NCBI GenBank assembly: GCA_016802835.1
Contig: JAEVHO010000005.1
Location: 1-35,822 of the forward strand
Direction of reading: 5' to 3'
DNA: 35,822 nt
Origin: Micromonospora sp. ATA32
GTDB taxonomy: Bacteria > Actinomycetota > Actinomycetes > Mycobacteriales > Micromonosporaceae
Position numbers and translations under genes: made by a program. Below are positions 20,427-29,045 of this stretch, piece after piece. How positions within the stretch are numbered: the first letter of the stretch is position 1; each line of letters begins with the position of its first letter. The notes beneath the pieces were generated by a model that was not told the origin of the DNA, did not search any database, and saw only the letters and a program-made list of their open reading frames with translations.

Positions 20427-21426
20427 TGAGTCTGAGTCTCGACTGGATCTACTACGCGATCTCGTGGATCCTGCTGACCTGGCACTCGGCCTGGGACGCC
20501 GTCGGGGTGCCCGTCGAAGCGGTCCTCGGCACGAACTGGTCCTGGATCCTCGCCATCATCTTCCTGGTGGTCACCGTCCGGGTCATCCTGTTCCCGGTCT
20601 TCGTCAAGCAGATCAAGTCTCAGCGGGCCATGCAGGCGCTCCAGCCCAAGGTCAAGGAGCTGCAGGAGAAGCACAAGGGTGACCGGGAGACGCTCCAGAA
20701 AGAGATGATGGAGCTCTACCGGAAGGAAAAGGCCAACCCGCTGATGGGCTGCCTTCCGATGTTCCTCCAGATCCCGGTCTTCCTCGGCCTCTTCCACACC
20801 CTCAAGCGGCTCAACCCGAACGCCAAGGACCAGTACAAGGTCCTGTACGGGTGGACCGCCGGACAGTTCGAGAGCGCCGCGCACGCGAAGCTGTTCAGCG
20901 CCCCGATCTCCGGGAAGTTCGGATCGACCGCCGCAGAGCTGGCTAGCCTGGGGGCCAGCGCCCACACCGTCAAGATCATCGCGGGCGTCCTGGTGGCCAT
21001 CATGATCGCCACGACCTACCTCACCAGCCGCCAGATGATCCTCAAGACCGGCTGGGCGGAGGACCCGCAGCAGAAGATGATCCAGCGGCTGATGCTCTAC
21101 GGCATCCCGCTCTCCCTGCTGGTCTCCGGCTCGATCTTCCCGATCGGTGTGATCATCTACTGGGTCACCAACAACCTCTTCACCCTCGGCCAGCAGCAGT
21201 GGGTGCTGCGCAAGTACCCGCCGCCGGCGACCGCCACGACCGGCCGCCCGAGCACCGCGCCCCGCAACCCGGTGCAGCCGGCCAAGGCCGGCGGTCTGCT
21301 CAGCCGGGTCAGGTCGACCCCGCAGGCGCCGGCGCGCCGGCCCCCGCCCCGAAGGTCGCGGGACCGAAGCCGGGCGCCAAGCCGGTCAACCCGAAGAAGA
21401 GCCGGCCCGCCAAGCGGCAAAGCTGA
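20426..21426 (+). CDS. yidC: Membrane insertase YidC/Oxa1, frameshift near C-terminus
   Basis: About 333 residues of the Gram-positive type without a large outer domain. Membrane segments lie near residues 35-55 (WSWILAIIFLVVTVRVILFP), then GCLPMFLQIPVFLGLFHTLK, IIAGVLVAIMIATTYL and IPLSLLVSGSIFPIGVIIYW. The conserved Arg of the hydrophilic groove is expected in the first. It inserts membrane proteins alone or with SecYEG. The natural basic tail (PKVAGPKPGAKPVNPKKSRP, stop 21426) is in another frame; the change lies near 21305-21315. The uncorrected frame runs to 21490 with an arginine-rich artefactual tail. Confidence 0.93.
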
Positions 21427-21431
21427 TCTCC

Positions 21432-21465
21432 CCGGGCCGCCGTCGAGCCTTCGGCGGCGGCCCGG
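21432..21465 (+). terminator. GC-rich hairpin after yidC
   Basis: CCGGGCCGCCG (21432-21442) pairs with CGGCGGCCCGG (21455-21465), 11 perfect bp, 6 bp after the yidC stop. There is no T tract. It may terminate, attenuate or protect the upstream transcript before jag. Confidence 0.5.
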
Positions 21466-21638
21466 TTCCGGCACCGTGCAGCCGCCGTAGGCAGGCGCCG
21501 GCCGGAAACCACCGCGCCCCGCGCGGTCACGGGCGAAACTGCCCGTACAGACGTGCCCGTGGGCACCGGCGACCTCCCGCCGGCCCCGGGAAACCAGCGG
21601 ACCCGACGGTCCGGCCGAGCGAGTACGGAGATGAGACC

Positions 21639-22244
21639 GTGACCGAAACCAGCACTCCCAGCGCGGACCAGTCCCTGGACGAGGACACCCCGCCGATCTC
21701 GGCGAACGGCGACACCGAGCCTGAGGAGACCGACGCCGACACCGACGCCGAGTCGGGCGCGAAGGAGAAGAAGGCCCCAGGCGAGGGCGAACTCTTCGCG
21801 CAGAGTGAGATCGCGGCGGACTACATCGAGGGACTGCTGGACATCCTCGACTACGACGGCGACATCGACGAGCTGGTCTCCGGCGGCCGGCCGGTCGTCG
21901 AGGTCGTCGGTGACCGGCTGGAAGCCCTGGTGGGGCAGCGCGGCGCCACCGTGGAGGCGCTCCAGGAGCTGGCCCGGCTGGCGGTGTTCCGCCAGACCGG
22001 TACGCCGAGCCGGCTGCTGCTCGACGTCGGCGGGTACCGGGCGAACCGCCGCAAGGAACTCGCCGCGGTCGCGAAGAACGCGGTCGAGAAGGTCAAGGAG
22101 CACGGCGAGCCGGTGCGGCTCGAGCCGATGTCCGCGTTCGAGCGGAAGTGCGTGCACGACGTGGTGAACGCCATGAGCGGCGTCGAGAGCGAGTCCGAGG
22201 GCGTCGAGCCGAACCGGCGCATCATCGTCCGGCCGGCGGACTGA
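21639..22244 (+). CDS. khpB: KH-R3H RNA-binding protein Jag/KhpB
   Basis: 201 residues. An acidic N-terminal 50 residues (EPEETDADTDAESG) precede a KH domain (about 65-130, VEVVGDRLEALVGQRGATVE) and an R3H domain (about 140-200, LEPMSAFERKCVHDVVNAM). The protein binds RNA; in firmicutes KhpB works with KhpA and affects cell elongation and division. The N-terminal Jag domain of some relatives is missing. Start is GTG at 21639. The position between yidC and rsmG is conserved in actinobacteria. Confidence 0.93.
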   Translation: MTETSTPSADQSLDEDTPPISANGDTEPEETDADTDAESGAKEKKAPGEGELFAQSEIAADYIEGLLDILDYDGDIDELVSGGRPVVEVVGDRLEALVGQRGATVEALQELARLAVFRQTGTPSRLLLDVGGYRANRRKELAAVAKNAVEKVKEHGEPVRLEPMSAFERKCVHDVVNAMSGVESESEGVEPNRRIIVRPAD

Positions 22245-22248
22245 CCGG

Positions 22249-23081
22249 GTGACCCACGACGACGCCACGGCTGGCGCCGGATCCGGCCCGGGCGGCACCC
22301 CGCCCGGGCGTCGCCTGTCCAGCCCGACTCCGCTCCGGCGGTCCCGTCCCCGGCCGACGCCGCGCTGCCGCCCGAGCTGGCGGACGCGGCGCGGACCCTC
22401 TTCGGCGACCGGCTCGACCTGGCTGCCGCGTACGCCGAACTGCTGGCCACCGACGGCGTGGTCCGCGGCCTGATCGGCCCCCGCGAGGCACCGAGAATGT
22501 GGGAGCGGCACCTGCTGAACTGCGCGGCGGTGGCGGAACGGATTCCGGAGGGCGCGAAAGTGCTCGACGTCGGCTCCGGGGCGGGACTACCGGGCCTGGT
22601 GCTCGCGATCGCCCGGCCCGACCTGACGGTCACCCTGATCGAACCGCTCGCCCGCCGGACGTCCTTTCTCATCGAGGCCGTTCAGGACCTGGGTCTGGCG
22701 AAGATGGTGCGGGTGTTCCGCGGCCGGGCCGACGAGGCGGCGACCGGAGCCACCGGCGCCGGTCCGTTGAGCGGGGACATCGTCACCTCCCGGGCGGTCG
22801 CTCCGCTCGACCGGCTCGCCGCCTGGTGCCTCCCGCTGACTGGGCGGGGCGGGCGGTTGCTGGCACTGAAGGGCGCCTCCGCCGGTGAGGAGATCGCCGA
22901 GCACGCCGAGACCGTGAGGCGGCTGGGCGGCGGTGAGCCGGTGGTGCACCAGTGCGGCATCGGCGTGATCGACCCGCCGACCACCGTCGTGGAGATCGTG
23001 CGCGAGCGGGTGGTGGGCCCCCGCCCCGCCGCCAAACGCTCTCGGGAGGGCCGCCGAGGTGGCCGGCCCCGGAGCCGCTGA
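22249..23081 (+). CDS. rsmG: 16S rRNA (guanine-N7) methyltransferase RsmG (GidB), with frameshift
   Basis: An SAM-dependent methyltransferase of about 276 residues after correction. The SAM site is VLDVGSGAGLPGLVLAIA, and TLIEPLARRTSFL, SRAVAPLDRLAAW and LLALKGASA are typical. It modifies G527 of 16S rRNA; loss gives low-level streptomycin resistance in many bacteria. The GTG start at 22249 is 4 nt after the jag stop. The N-terminal 20 or so residues (MTHDDATAGAGSGPGG) and the body (ELADAARTLFGDRLDLAAAY) are in different frames, the change being near 22300-22325. A start at 22458 would remove part of the fold. Confidence 0.92.
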
Positions 23082-23329
23082 GCCCGATCGGCTTTCCGCC
23101 GGCCGTGTCCGTCGTTGAACCGGTGTGCATACGCGCCGGCGGAGAACCCGACGTGGACCCGCTGCGCCCGTCCGCCGTAGGCTGGCCGCGCGTCGATAGT
23201 GTGGAGCGGACGGCATCGGGTGGCACCGGGCGCCGATTGCTCCCGACGGGCCGTACGCTCCACGATGCGAGCGCGTGTGGCCAGTTGACGGGGTGCCGAC
23301 CGACCATCCGGAGCGGGTAGGGATGACAG

Positions 23330-24700
23330 GTGCATGACGACGGCAGGTACGACGATCCACGGGTGACCGGGCCGGGAGGGCAGTCCTCCGGAGCCGACCC
23401 TGTTTCACGTGAAACCGACCATCCGGGGCGGCCCGTCGGCGAGGCGTCCCGGGACCCTTCCACCCGTCCATCGGACGCCGAGCCGGTGGCACGACAGGAC
23501 GACCCGTCGACCGTCAACCGTCCGGTCAAGCCGGAGGTCGCCGGCCTCGCGGCGGCGGCGGCCGGCCGGACGGACAGCCGCCGCCGGCGCCGTCGAACGC
23601 CGCCGGCCAGCGGCCGACGCCGGTGCCGCGGCAACGCCGCGCGTCGGCCCGATTCGAACCACCGCCCGTCGCCGCCGTACCGCAGCAGCCGGCGCCGGAC
23701 GCGGTTCCCGACGCGCCATCAAGGCGGCCGTGCCCCTCGACACGCCTACGGCACCGGCCGAGGCTATCGGCACCGATCACGCCGGTGCCGCGTACGTTCA
23801 CGTGAAACCCCGACGCGCGAAGAGGATGACCCACCGTTGGCTATGGAGGCGATGCGCGCCGTGCAGATCCTGAATCCGAGTGGCGAGGTGACCATGCCTA
23901 GGCCCGATCGGACCCGGGTGATGTGCGTCGCGAACCAGAAGGGCGGCGTGGGCAAGACCACGACCACAGTCAACCTTGCGGTGGCGCTCGCCCTGCACGG
24001 CAACCGGGTGCTCGTGGTCGACCTGGACCCGCAGGGCAACGCCTCGACCGGGCTCAACGTCCCGCACCACACCGGGGTGCCGGACGTCTACGACTGCCTG
24101 ATCGACAGCGTTCCGCTGGCGGAGGTCGCCCAGGAGGTAGACGGCATCCCCAACCTGTGGTGCGTACCGGCCACGATCGACCTGGCCGGTGCCGAGATCG
24201 AGTTGGTGTCGGTGGTAGCCCGGGAGTCCCGGCTGTCCCGCGCGATCGAGGCATACCCCGGTCACTTCGACTACGTGTTCATCGACTGCCCGCCCTCGCT
24301 CGGCCTGCTGACCGTCAACGCGTTGGTGGCCGCGCAGGAGGTGCTCATCCCGATCCAGTGCGAGTACTACGCGCTGGAGGGGCTCAACCAGCTGATCAAC
24401 AACATCAACCTGGTCCGCCAGCACCTCAACCCGAAGCTCGAGGTCTCCACGATCCTGCTCACCATGTACGACCGGCGTACCCGGCTGGCCGACGCGGTGG
24501 AGCAGGACGTCCGGAACCACTTCGGCGACAAGGTGCTCCAGTCGGTGATTCCGCGCAACGTCAGGGTCTCCGAGGCGCCCAGCTACGGGCAGTCCGTGAT
24601 GACCTACGATCCCGGTTCACGGGGGGCGACGAGCTACTTCGAGGCCGCCCAGGAGATCGCCGAGCGCGGGGTCAAGGAGCCGGTGAGCCGGAATGCGTAG
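23330..24700 (+). CDS. parA: Chromosome partitioning ATPase ParA with long N-terminal extension
   Basis: The ATPase core (from about residue 190) has the deviant Walker A KGGVGKTTTTVNLA, VVDLDPQGNASTGLN and FIDCPPSLGLLTVNALVAAQ. With ParB-parS it moves the newly copied origins apart. The GTG at 23330 gives an extension of about 170 residues that contains a parS site translated as VSRET. Inside it the likely frame jumps three times with net zero effect: near 23575-23600, near 23715 (into RAIKAAVPLDTPTAPAEAIG) and near 23815 (back into EEDDPPLAMEAMRAV). A shorter start at 23843 (MEAMRAVQILNPSGEVTMPR) is the conservative alternative. Only the core is certain. Confidence 0.93.
   Translation: MHDDGRYDDPRVTGPGGQSSGADPVSRETDHPGRPVGEASRDPSTRPSDAEPVARQDDPSTVNRPVKPEVAGLAAAAAGRTDSRRRRRRTPPASGRRRCRGNAARRPDSNHRPSPPYRSSRRRTRFPTRHQGGRAPRHAYGTGRGYRHRSRRCRVRSRETPTREEDDPPLAMEAMRAVQILNPSGEVTMPRPDRTRVMCVANQKGGVGKTTTTVNLAVALALHGNRVLVVDLDPQGNASTGLNVPHHTGVPDVYDCLIDSVPLAEVAQEVDGIPNLWCVPATIDLAGAEIELVSVVARESRLSRAIEAYPGHFDYVFIDCPPSLGLLTVNALVAAQEVLIPIQCEYYALEGLNQLINNINLVRQHLNPKLEVSTILLTMYDRRTRLADAVEQDVRNHFGDKVLQSVIPRNVRVSEAPSYGQSVMTYDPGSRGATSYFEAAQEIAERGVKEPVSRNA
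23401..23416. other. parS site 1
   Basis: TGTTTCACGTGAAACC, one mismatch from the consensus TGTTTCACGTGAAACA. It lies within the 5' part of parA. Confidence 0.93.
23794..23809. other. parS site 2 (degenerate)
   Basis: ACGTTCACGTGAAACC keeps the CACGTG core and the right arm but has a damaged left arm. It lies in the parA N-terminal extension. Confidence 0.65.
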
Positions 24701-24727
24701 TGCGGACAAGTCGCTGGGAGGCGTCGC

Positions 24728-25747
24728 ATGAAGAACCGTCCTCGTGGCGGTCTGGGTCGAGGCCTCGGAGCGCTCATCCCGACCGGGCCGGTGCAGGACG
24801 CCGAAACGGTGACGGCGGAGTCGGAGGCCGGCCACGTCGAGGCCGGCCCGCTGGCCGAGGCGACATCGCCCTCACCGGTGGCCGCCGCGCCAGCGGTCGC
24901 CCCGGAGCAACAGCTCAGCCCGGTACCGGGGGCACGGTTCGCGGAGATACCGGTCGACGCGATCATGCCGAACCCGAAGCAGCCCCGTCAGGTCTTCGAC
25001 GAGGATGCGCTGGAGGAGCTGAAGACCTCAATCCAGGAGGTCGGCTTCCTCCAGCCCATCGTCGTACGCCAGCTGGACGGCGAGAAGTACGAACTGGTGA
25101 TGGGCGAGCGGCGGTGGCGCGCGGCCCAGGCGGTCGGACGGGAGAACATCCCGGCGATCGTGCGGGACACCAGGGACGACGCGATGCTCCGGGACGCCCT
25201 CCTGGAAAACATCCACCGGGCGAACCTCAACCCGCTGGAAGAGGCCGCCGCGTACCAGCAGTTGCTGGAGGAGTTCGGCGCCACCCACGAAGAACTGGCC
25301 CGCCGGATCGGACGCAGCCGCCCGCAGATCTCGAACACCATCCGGCTGCTCAATCTCCCTCCGCAGGTGCAGCGGCGGGTCGCCGCCGGCGTGCTCTCCG
25401 CCGGCCACGCCCGGGCGCTGCTCAGCCTCGAAGAGTCGGAGGCCCAGGAACAGCTCGCCCTCCGGATCGTCGCCGAGGGCCTCTCGGTCCGGGCCACGGA
25501 GGAGATCGTCGCCGTGGCGCTCGCCGACGGCCCGGCGAATAGCCCGGCGGCGAAACGCCGGTCCAAGCCGCACGCCCCGGCTCTGACCGACCTGGCCGAC
25601 CGTCTCTCGGACCGGTTCGACACCAGGGTGAAGGTCGACATCGGCCGGAGCAAGGGCAAGATCACCATTGAGTTCGCCACGGTCGACGACCTTGAGCGGA
25701 TCGTGGGCATCATCGGTGTCGGCCAGGAAGAGGAACCGGAGGGCTGA
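24728..25747 (+). CDS. parB: Chromosome partitioning protein ParB
   Basis: 339 residues, intact. The N-terminal [13 protein letters not shown] is the ParA-contact patch. The CTP-binding ParB/Srx domain (about 75-170) has [31 protein letters not shown] and [14 protein letters not shown]. The helix-turn-helix (about 175-240) shows [20 protein letters not shown] followed by [11 protein letters not shown]. The C-terminal dimer domain ends the protein. It loads at parS, slides as a CTP clamp and recruits ParA and SMC. The ATG at 24728 has GGGAGGCGTCGC upstream, 27 nt after parA. The seven nearby parS sites are its targets. Confidence 0.96.
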   Translation: MKNRPRGGLGRGLGALIPTGPVQDAETVTAESEAGHVEAGPLAEATSPSPVAAAPAVAPEQQLSPVPGARFAEIPVDAIMPNPKQPRQVFDEDALEELKTSIQEVGFLQPIVVRQLDGEKYELVMGERRWRAAQAVGRENIPAIVRDTRDDAMLRDALLENIHRANLNPLEEAAAYQQLLEEFGATHEELARRIGRSRPQISNTIRLLNLPPQVQRRVAAGVLSAGHARALLSLEESEAQEQLALRIVAEGLSVRATEEIVAVALADGPANSPAAKRRSKPHAPALTDLADRLSDRFDTRVKVDIGRSKGKITIEFATVDDLERIVGIIGVGQEEEPEG

Positions 25748-25763
25748 ACCTCCCGCTCCGACA

Positions 25764-25797
25764 CCGGCCGCGTAGCTCGTGAGAGCGACGCGGCCGG
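25764..25797 (+). terminator. Terminator hairpin of parB
   Basis: CCGGCCGCGT (25764-25773) pairs with ACGCGGCCGG (25788-25797). The loop holds a nested GCTC/GAGC stem. It starts 16 bp after the parB stop. Confidence 0.75.
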
Positions 25798-25844
25798 TTC
25801 GCGTCTCACCCGCTGTGGCGGTCAACCCGGCGACTTGGCGGTGC

Positions 25845-25860
25845 CGTTTCACGTGAAACA
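25845..25860. other. parS site 3
   Basis: CGTTTCACGTGAAACA, one mismatch from consensus, about 100 bp after parB. Confidence 0.93.
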
Positions 25861-26053
25861 CGGCAGGGGTTCGAACCGCCGCTCGGGCGGCCCGACAGAG
25901 CGGCCCGCGACGGTCGGTCCGACGGTGCACCCGGCGCGGCTCCTGGCCGACTGGCTCCCTGGAAACGGGGAACGCCGGTGCTCCCGAGCTCCTGACCGTG
26001 GCCGGCATTGCTCCCGCCAGCGGTGGCGCGTCTCGGCGAGCCAAGCCGCCGAA

Positions 26054-26120
26054 GGCGGGTGGGCCGAGGCGGTCCGGTGGGCCGAGGCGGTCGGGTGGGC
26101 CCAGGTGTCCGGGTGGGTGG
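26054..26120 (+). repeat. Imperfect 18-bp tandem repeats
   Basis: Three neighbouring copies of a unit like GCGGTCCGGTGGGCCGAG, followed by GGTGTCCGGGTGGGTGGCC. They are G-rich on the plus strand and non-coding. Confidence 0.6.
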
Positions 26121-26363
26121 CCGGTGGTCGTGTCCCGCGGGGGCTCGGGCGTTGCCGGGTGGATGGGTTCTGGCGCGCTTGCCGCTGACCGGGGGCGGCC
26201 CAGTGGCGCCGGAGGGGCCAGGTCGCGCTGTCGCCCCACGGTGCAGGCGCACGTGCCGTGCGAGGTAGGCCAGCCGGGTACGGGCAGGGCTGGCTCCGCG
26301 TAGCGGAACCCGGGGCCGAGTACGGGTTGCTTGGTGTGGGCCCGGCCGTTGGTGGCTCCTGCT

Positions 26364-26399
26364 TCCCCGGTCCCCGGTCCCCGGTCCCCGGTCCCCGGT
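26364..26399 (-). repeat. 7-bp tandem repeat forming a G4-type tract on the minus strand
   Basis: Five copies of CCCCGGT on the plus strand. On the minus strand this gives five runs of GGGG separated by ACC, a textbook G-quadruplex pattern with 3-nt loops. Confidence 0.85.
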
Positions 26400-26595
26400 A
26401 AATGTCATTGCATGCGGGTCCCAGCTCTTGGCTTTCGGCTCCTGGCTTCGCTGCCCATCCCTCTGCCCGTGGAGGCTGTCGGCCCTGAGTCTCGACCCCG
26501 GCGGTTGGCCTCGGCACCTCGCGGCTCCCGGCTTCAGGATCTCGGCTTTAGCTGGCTGACGTTGCGCCTGGGCTTCACGGCTGCTGCCAACGTGT

Positions 26596-26611
26596 TGTTC
26601 CACGTGAAACG
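26596..26611. other. parS site 4
   Basis: TGTTCCACGTGAAACG, two mismatches, CACGTG core intact. Confidence 0.85.
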
Positions 26612-26657
26612 GCGCAGGTGTCCGCCGCCGCCTAGGAGCTGACGAGGTCTCGGAAGT

Positions 26658-26673
26658 GGTTCCACGTGAAACG
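26658..26673. other. parS site 5
   Basis: GGTTCCACGTGAAACG, three mismatches, core intact, 62 bp after site 4. The two form a close pair. Confidence 0.8.
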
Positions 26674-26872
26674 GAACTGCGGACTCTGGATCGAGGTGCA
26701 GCCACCCGATCCTCGAGGGAGGTGGACCCTCGATTGATCCGGTCGGTCCGTCTCGGTGTCGCTCTCCTGCCGAGGCGCGGCCGCCGAGAGGATGGCGTCG
26801 ATCCGGTCGTGCGCGCTTTGTTCAAAGCCCTCCTCAGGTGCCGGGGCGTGCAGCGCAGACCAGCGGGCCCCA

Positions 26873-26971
26873 GCGCCCCGCGACCCAGTGCCCCGCGACC
26901 CGACGCCCCGCGACCCGACGCCGACGCCGTGCGACCCGACGCCGTGCGACCCGACGGCCTGCGATCCAGCG
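26873..26971 (+). repeat. Tandem repeat of about 15 bp (CGCGACCCGACGCC type)
   Basis: Five to six copies of a unit reading CGCGACCCGACGCC or GTGCGACCCGACGCC, with a short GCCGAC insertion in the middle. Non-coding; G-rich on the minus strand. Confidence 0.75.
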
Positions 26972-27580
26972 TCTGCCCGCGTTGCGCCTTCCAGGTTCAG
27001 CGCGCGGGGGACCCACGCGCCATGCAAAGGGTGAACGGCAAGTTGCGCTGCGCTCGAAGGCCGAGCAGGACCGCAGAGGCGGAGATCCCGATGCCGGGCA
27101 GGCTCGGACGCGCCGCGCAGATTCAGGGATCACGGAGGCTGACAGCACGGAGGCGCGCAGCGGATGCGCATTGTCGAGCCGTTCCTGCCGCTCCGCCGAG
27201 GATGGCCAGGACGAGTCTGCGGAGCCCGCAGGTCTCCATCGGGTCGGCCAATCCCAACGCGTCCAGGCGACCGCGGACCCACCAGCCACCTGTCCCGCAG
27301 AGGTAGCTGAACGCCCCGCTGCCGGCTCGGACCGCCACCGGGCCCCCGGGCTATGCCGTGACCAGTGGACGTCCTTCAGGGGCCAATCAGAGGGCGGCCA
27401 GGCTGGTTCGGGACACAAGGATGGCCGACACCGATCACGGAGCCTTCCTGAGCGCCGATCGGGGTGGCTGAATCAGGCTCACAATCATTCACCCGCCCCC
27501 CACTCTTGCCGCCCAGAGCGAGCGAAACGCAGCACGAACGGAGTGTGTGAAGCGTGCCGATCATGCCGGCACCCCAAGCG

Positions 27581-27596
27581 TGTTCCACGTGAAACC
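27581..27596. other. parS site 6
   Basis: TGTTCCACGTGAAACC, two mismatches, core intact. Confidence 0.88.
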
Positions 27597-27745
27597 ACCG
27601 TCGCTCGCCCTCCGGTCCGCCCATCCCCCCTGGCGCAGAAGTCACCCCCTGCCGACGAGCTTCGAAGCGAGGATTCGGTCGTTAGGAAGACGGGCACCAC
27701 CGATCCTGGAACGGCCGCGCAGGTCGGTGCTCTTCAGGCCGTAGT

Positions 27746-27858
27746 TATCCACAGCGGTTTTCCACAGGTGGGGCCGTTTCACGTGAAACCCCGCGTAAAA
27801 CGGGGTGCGTGCCTGTGGATGACGGGGTGTGTTGGTGATCTCATCCGCCTGTGGACAG
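27746..27858. promoter_or_regulatory. Composite of DnaA boxes, parS and a hairpin
   Basis: Perfect DnaA box TTATCCACA 27746-27754, TTTTCCACA 27759-27767, parS 27776-27791, a CCCCG/CGGGG hairpin at 27790-27806, then TGTGGATGA 27815-27823 and TGTGGACAG 27850-27858. Confidence 0.6.
27776..27791. other. parS site 7
   Basis: CGTTTCACGTGAAACC, two mismatches in the outermost bases only. It is flanked by DnaA-box-like sequences. Confidence 0.92.
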
Positions 27859-27998
27859 CCTCGGAGGGTGACCGTTCGGCGCCGTACCGGCGGGCACCGG
27901 AGTGGGCGGTGGGCGCGACGACGGCAGATGGGTCGGCGGCGTCCGCCAGTCTCGATCTACCGCACGTTTCGGGTAGGGACAGCCGTCTCCGACTCGGT

Positions 27999-28004
27999 TA
28001 GGGT
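27999..28004 (+). promoter_or_regulatory. Candidate -10 element for a leaderless transcript
   Basis: TAGGGT fits the actinobacterial TANNNT -10. The GTG start codon lies 7 nt after it, where transcription should begin, and no ribosome site is visible. The -35 region is not convincing. Confidence 0.45.
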
Positions 28005-28011
28005 CAGCGTC

Positions 28012-28923
28012 GTGCACGACACCCCTCCTTCAGTCCCGGATTTCACCCAGTGGCCGTCCTTTCCCTTCGAAGGCGCCCTTCGCGTCAAACAGCTCGATGA
28101 TCCGGTCTCGGTCGAACCGCCCCGCAAGGGCGAGGGGCACCGGGAATGCACCGCCTGCAACGCCCCCGACGACGCCTACATCTGGGTGGGTGAGCGGTGG
28201 CGGGTACGCGCCATGGACCGGCCCACCGGCCTGCCGATGGTGCTGATCCTGGAATCCCGGTCACACCTCGACCTCGGCGACCTGCCCAACCTGCTCGCCG
28301 CCGAGCTGGGGGTGATGACGGTACGGCTGGAGCGGGCGATCCGATCGCTGGACGGCGTCGCGCGGGTGCACGTCAACCGTTGGGGCGACGGCTCCGCGCA
28401 CCTGCACATGTGGTTCCTAGCCCGCCCGTACGGCCGACTCCAGTTGCGCGGGACGTTCCTGTCACTCTGGGACTCGATCCTGCCGCCCATCTCCGAGTCT
28501 CAGTGGCGGGAGAACCTGGCCCTGGTCGCCGCCTGGCTCGCCGAGTTCGGCGGACGGCCGCTGGCCGAGCCGCCGCGGATCCAGTGGCAGGCACCGTCCA
28601 GCATCGCCGCGCAGTCATCCGGGCAGCGGGCCGCAGCGGAGGCGGAGGCGGAGGCGGTTTCGGTGATCGAAGCGGCCGAGGAGATCCCCGAGCCCGCGGA
28701 GCCTGCGGAAGCCGGCGCCGACGCTCAGGGCAGCGCCGACGCCGACGCCGAGAGCGGGGCAGACGCTGAGGGCGACACCGACGCCGAAGGCGACACCGAC
28801 ACCGACGCTGAAGGCGCCATCGACGCTGAAGGCGACGCCGACGCCGACACCGAGGGCAGCGCCGACACCGACGCTGAGGACGGCCCTGTCGGCGCAGCGA
28901 ACGGAAACCGCGCGAGGCAATAG
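28012..28923 (+). CDS. HIT-like superfamily protein with acidic repeat tail
   Basis: About 303 residues from the GTG at 28012. Residues 40-190 look like a HIT/GalT-like fold: a CTAC pair near the N-terminus, WVGERWRVRAMDRP, LESRSHLDLGDLPNLLAAEL, and a HIT-type end motif SAHLHMWFLARPYG. The usual H-x-H-x-H triad is incomplete (the third His is Trp), so nucleotide hydrolase or transferase activity is uncertain. The last 85 residues are a disordered Ala/Asp/Glu/Gly/Thr tail with repeats such as AEGDTDAEGDTDTDAEG. It stands alone after the parS region. The family call is inference from pattern. Confidence 0.7.
   Translation: MHDTPPSVPDFTQWPSFPFEGALRVKQLDDPVSVEPPRKGEGHRECTACNAPDDAYIWVGERWRVRAMDRPTGLPMVLILESRSHLDLGDLPNLLAAELGVMTVRLERAIRSLDGVARVHVNRWGDGSAHLHMWFLARPYGRLQLRGTFLSLWDSILPPISESQWRENLALVAAWLAEFGGRPLAEPPRIQWQAPSSIAAQSSGQRAAAEAEAEAVSVIEAAEEIPEPAEPAEAGADAQGSADADAESGADAEGDTDAEGDTDTDAEGAIDAEGDADADTEGSADTDAEDGPVGAANGNRARQ
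28725..28890 (+). repeat. Degenerate tandem repeat coding for the acidic tail
   Basis: Repeated GACGCTGAAGGCGAC and GCCGACACC units encode (D/A)-(A/T)-(E/D)-G blocks in the C-terminal tail of the HIT-like protein. Confidence 0.75.
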
Positions 28924-29045
28924 GGACGTTCATCCGGCCAGCACCGGAACCGGCCGGCAGTGGAATGTGCCGGGCGGTTCCGGTGGCCAGCGGTCACTGC
29001 GGCGAGCGGGTAACCACCGGCGGGCAGTCGTCCGCGGCGGGGCGG

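Larger units (their letters stand above)
25748..28011. other. Gene-free origin-proximal region with parS sites and GC-rich repeats
   Basis: About 2.26 kb between parB and the next gene. The open frames here are low-complexity, rich in Arg, Pro, Gly and Thr, overlap on both strands, lack ribosome sites and include translated parS (FHVEQH, VSRET). I see no recognisable protein. It holds five parS sites, three kinds of tandem repeat (26.05, 26.37 and 26.9 kb) and a DnaA-box group at 27.75 kb. It probably acts as a centromere-like DNA platform; a non-coding RNA cannot be excluded. Confidence 0.65.

Noticed and set aside
25806-26825. Minus-strand open frame of 339 codons in the parS region
   Set aside because: Low complexity (Arg, Pro, Thr, Gly), no ribosome site, and it translates parS sites as FHVEQH and VSRET, which is expected of non-coding DNA here.
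25748-28011. CRISPR array or insertion sequence in the repeat region
   Set aside because: Repeats are contiguous without unique spacers, and no transposase or terminal inverted repeats are seen.
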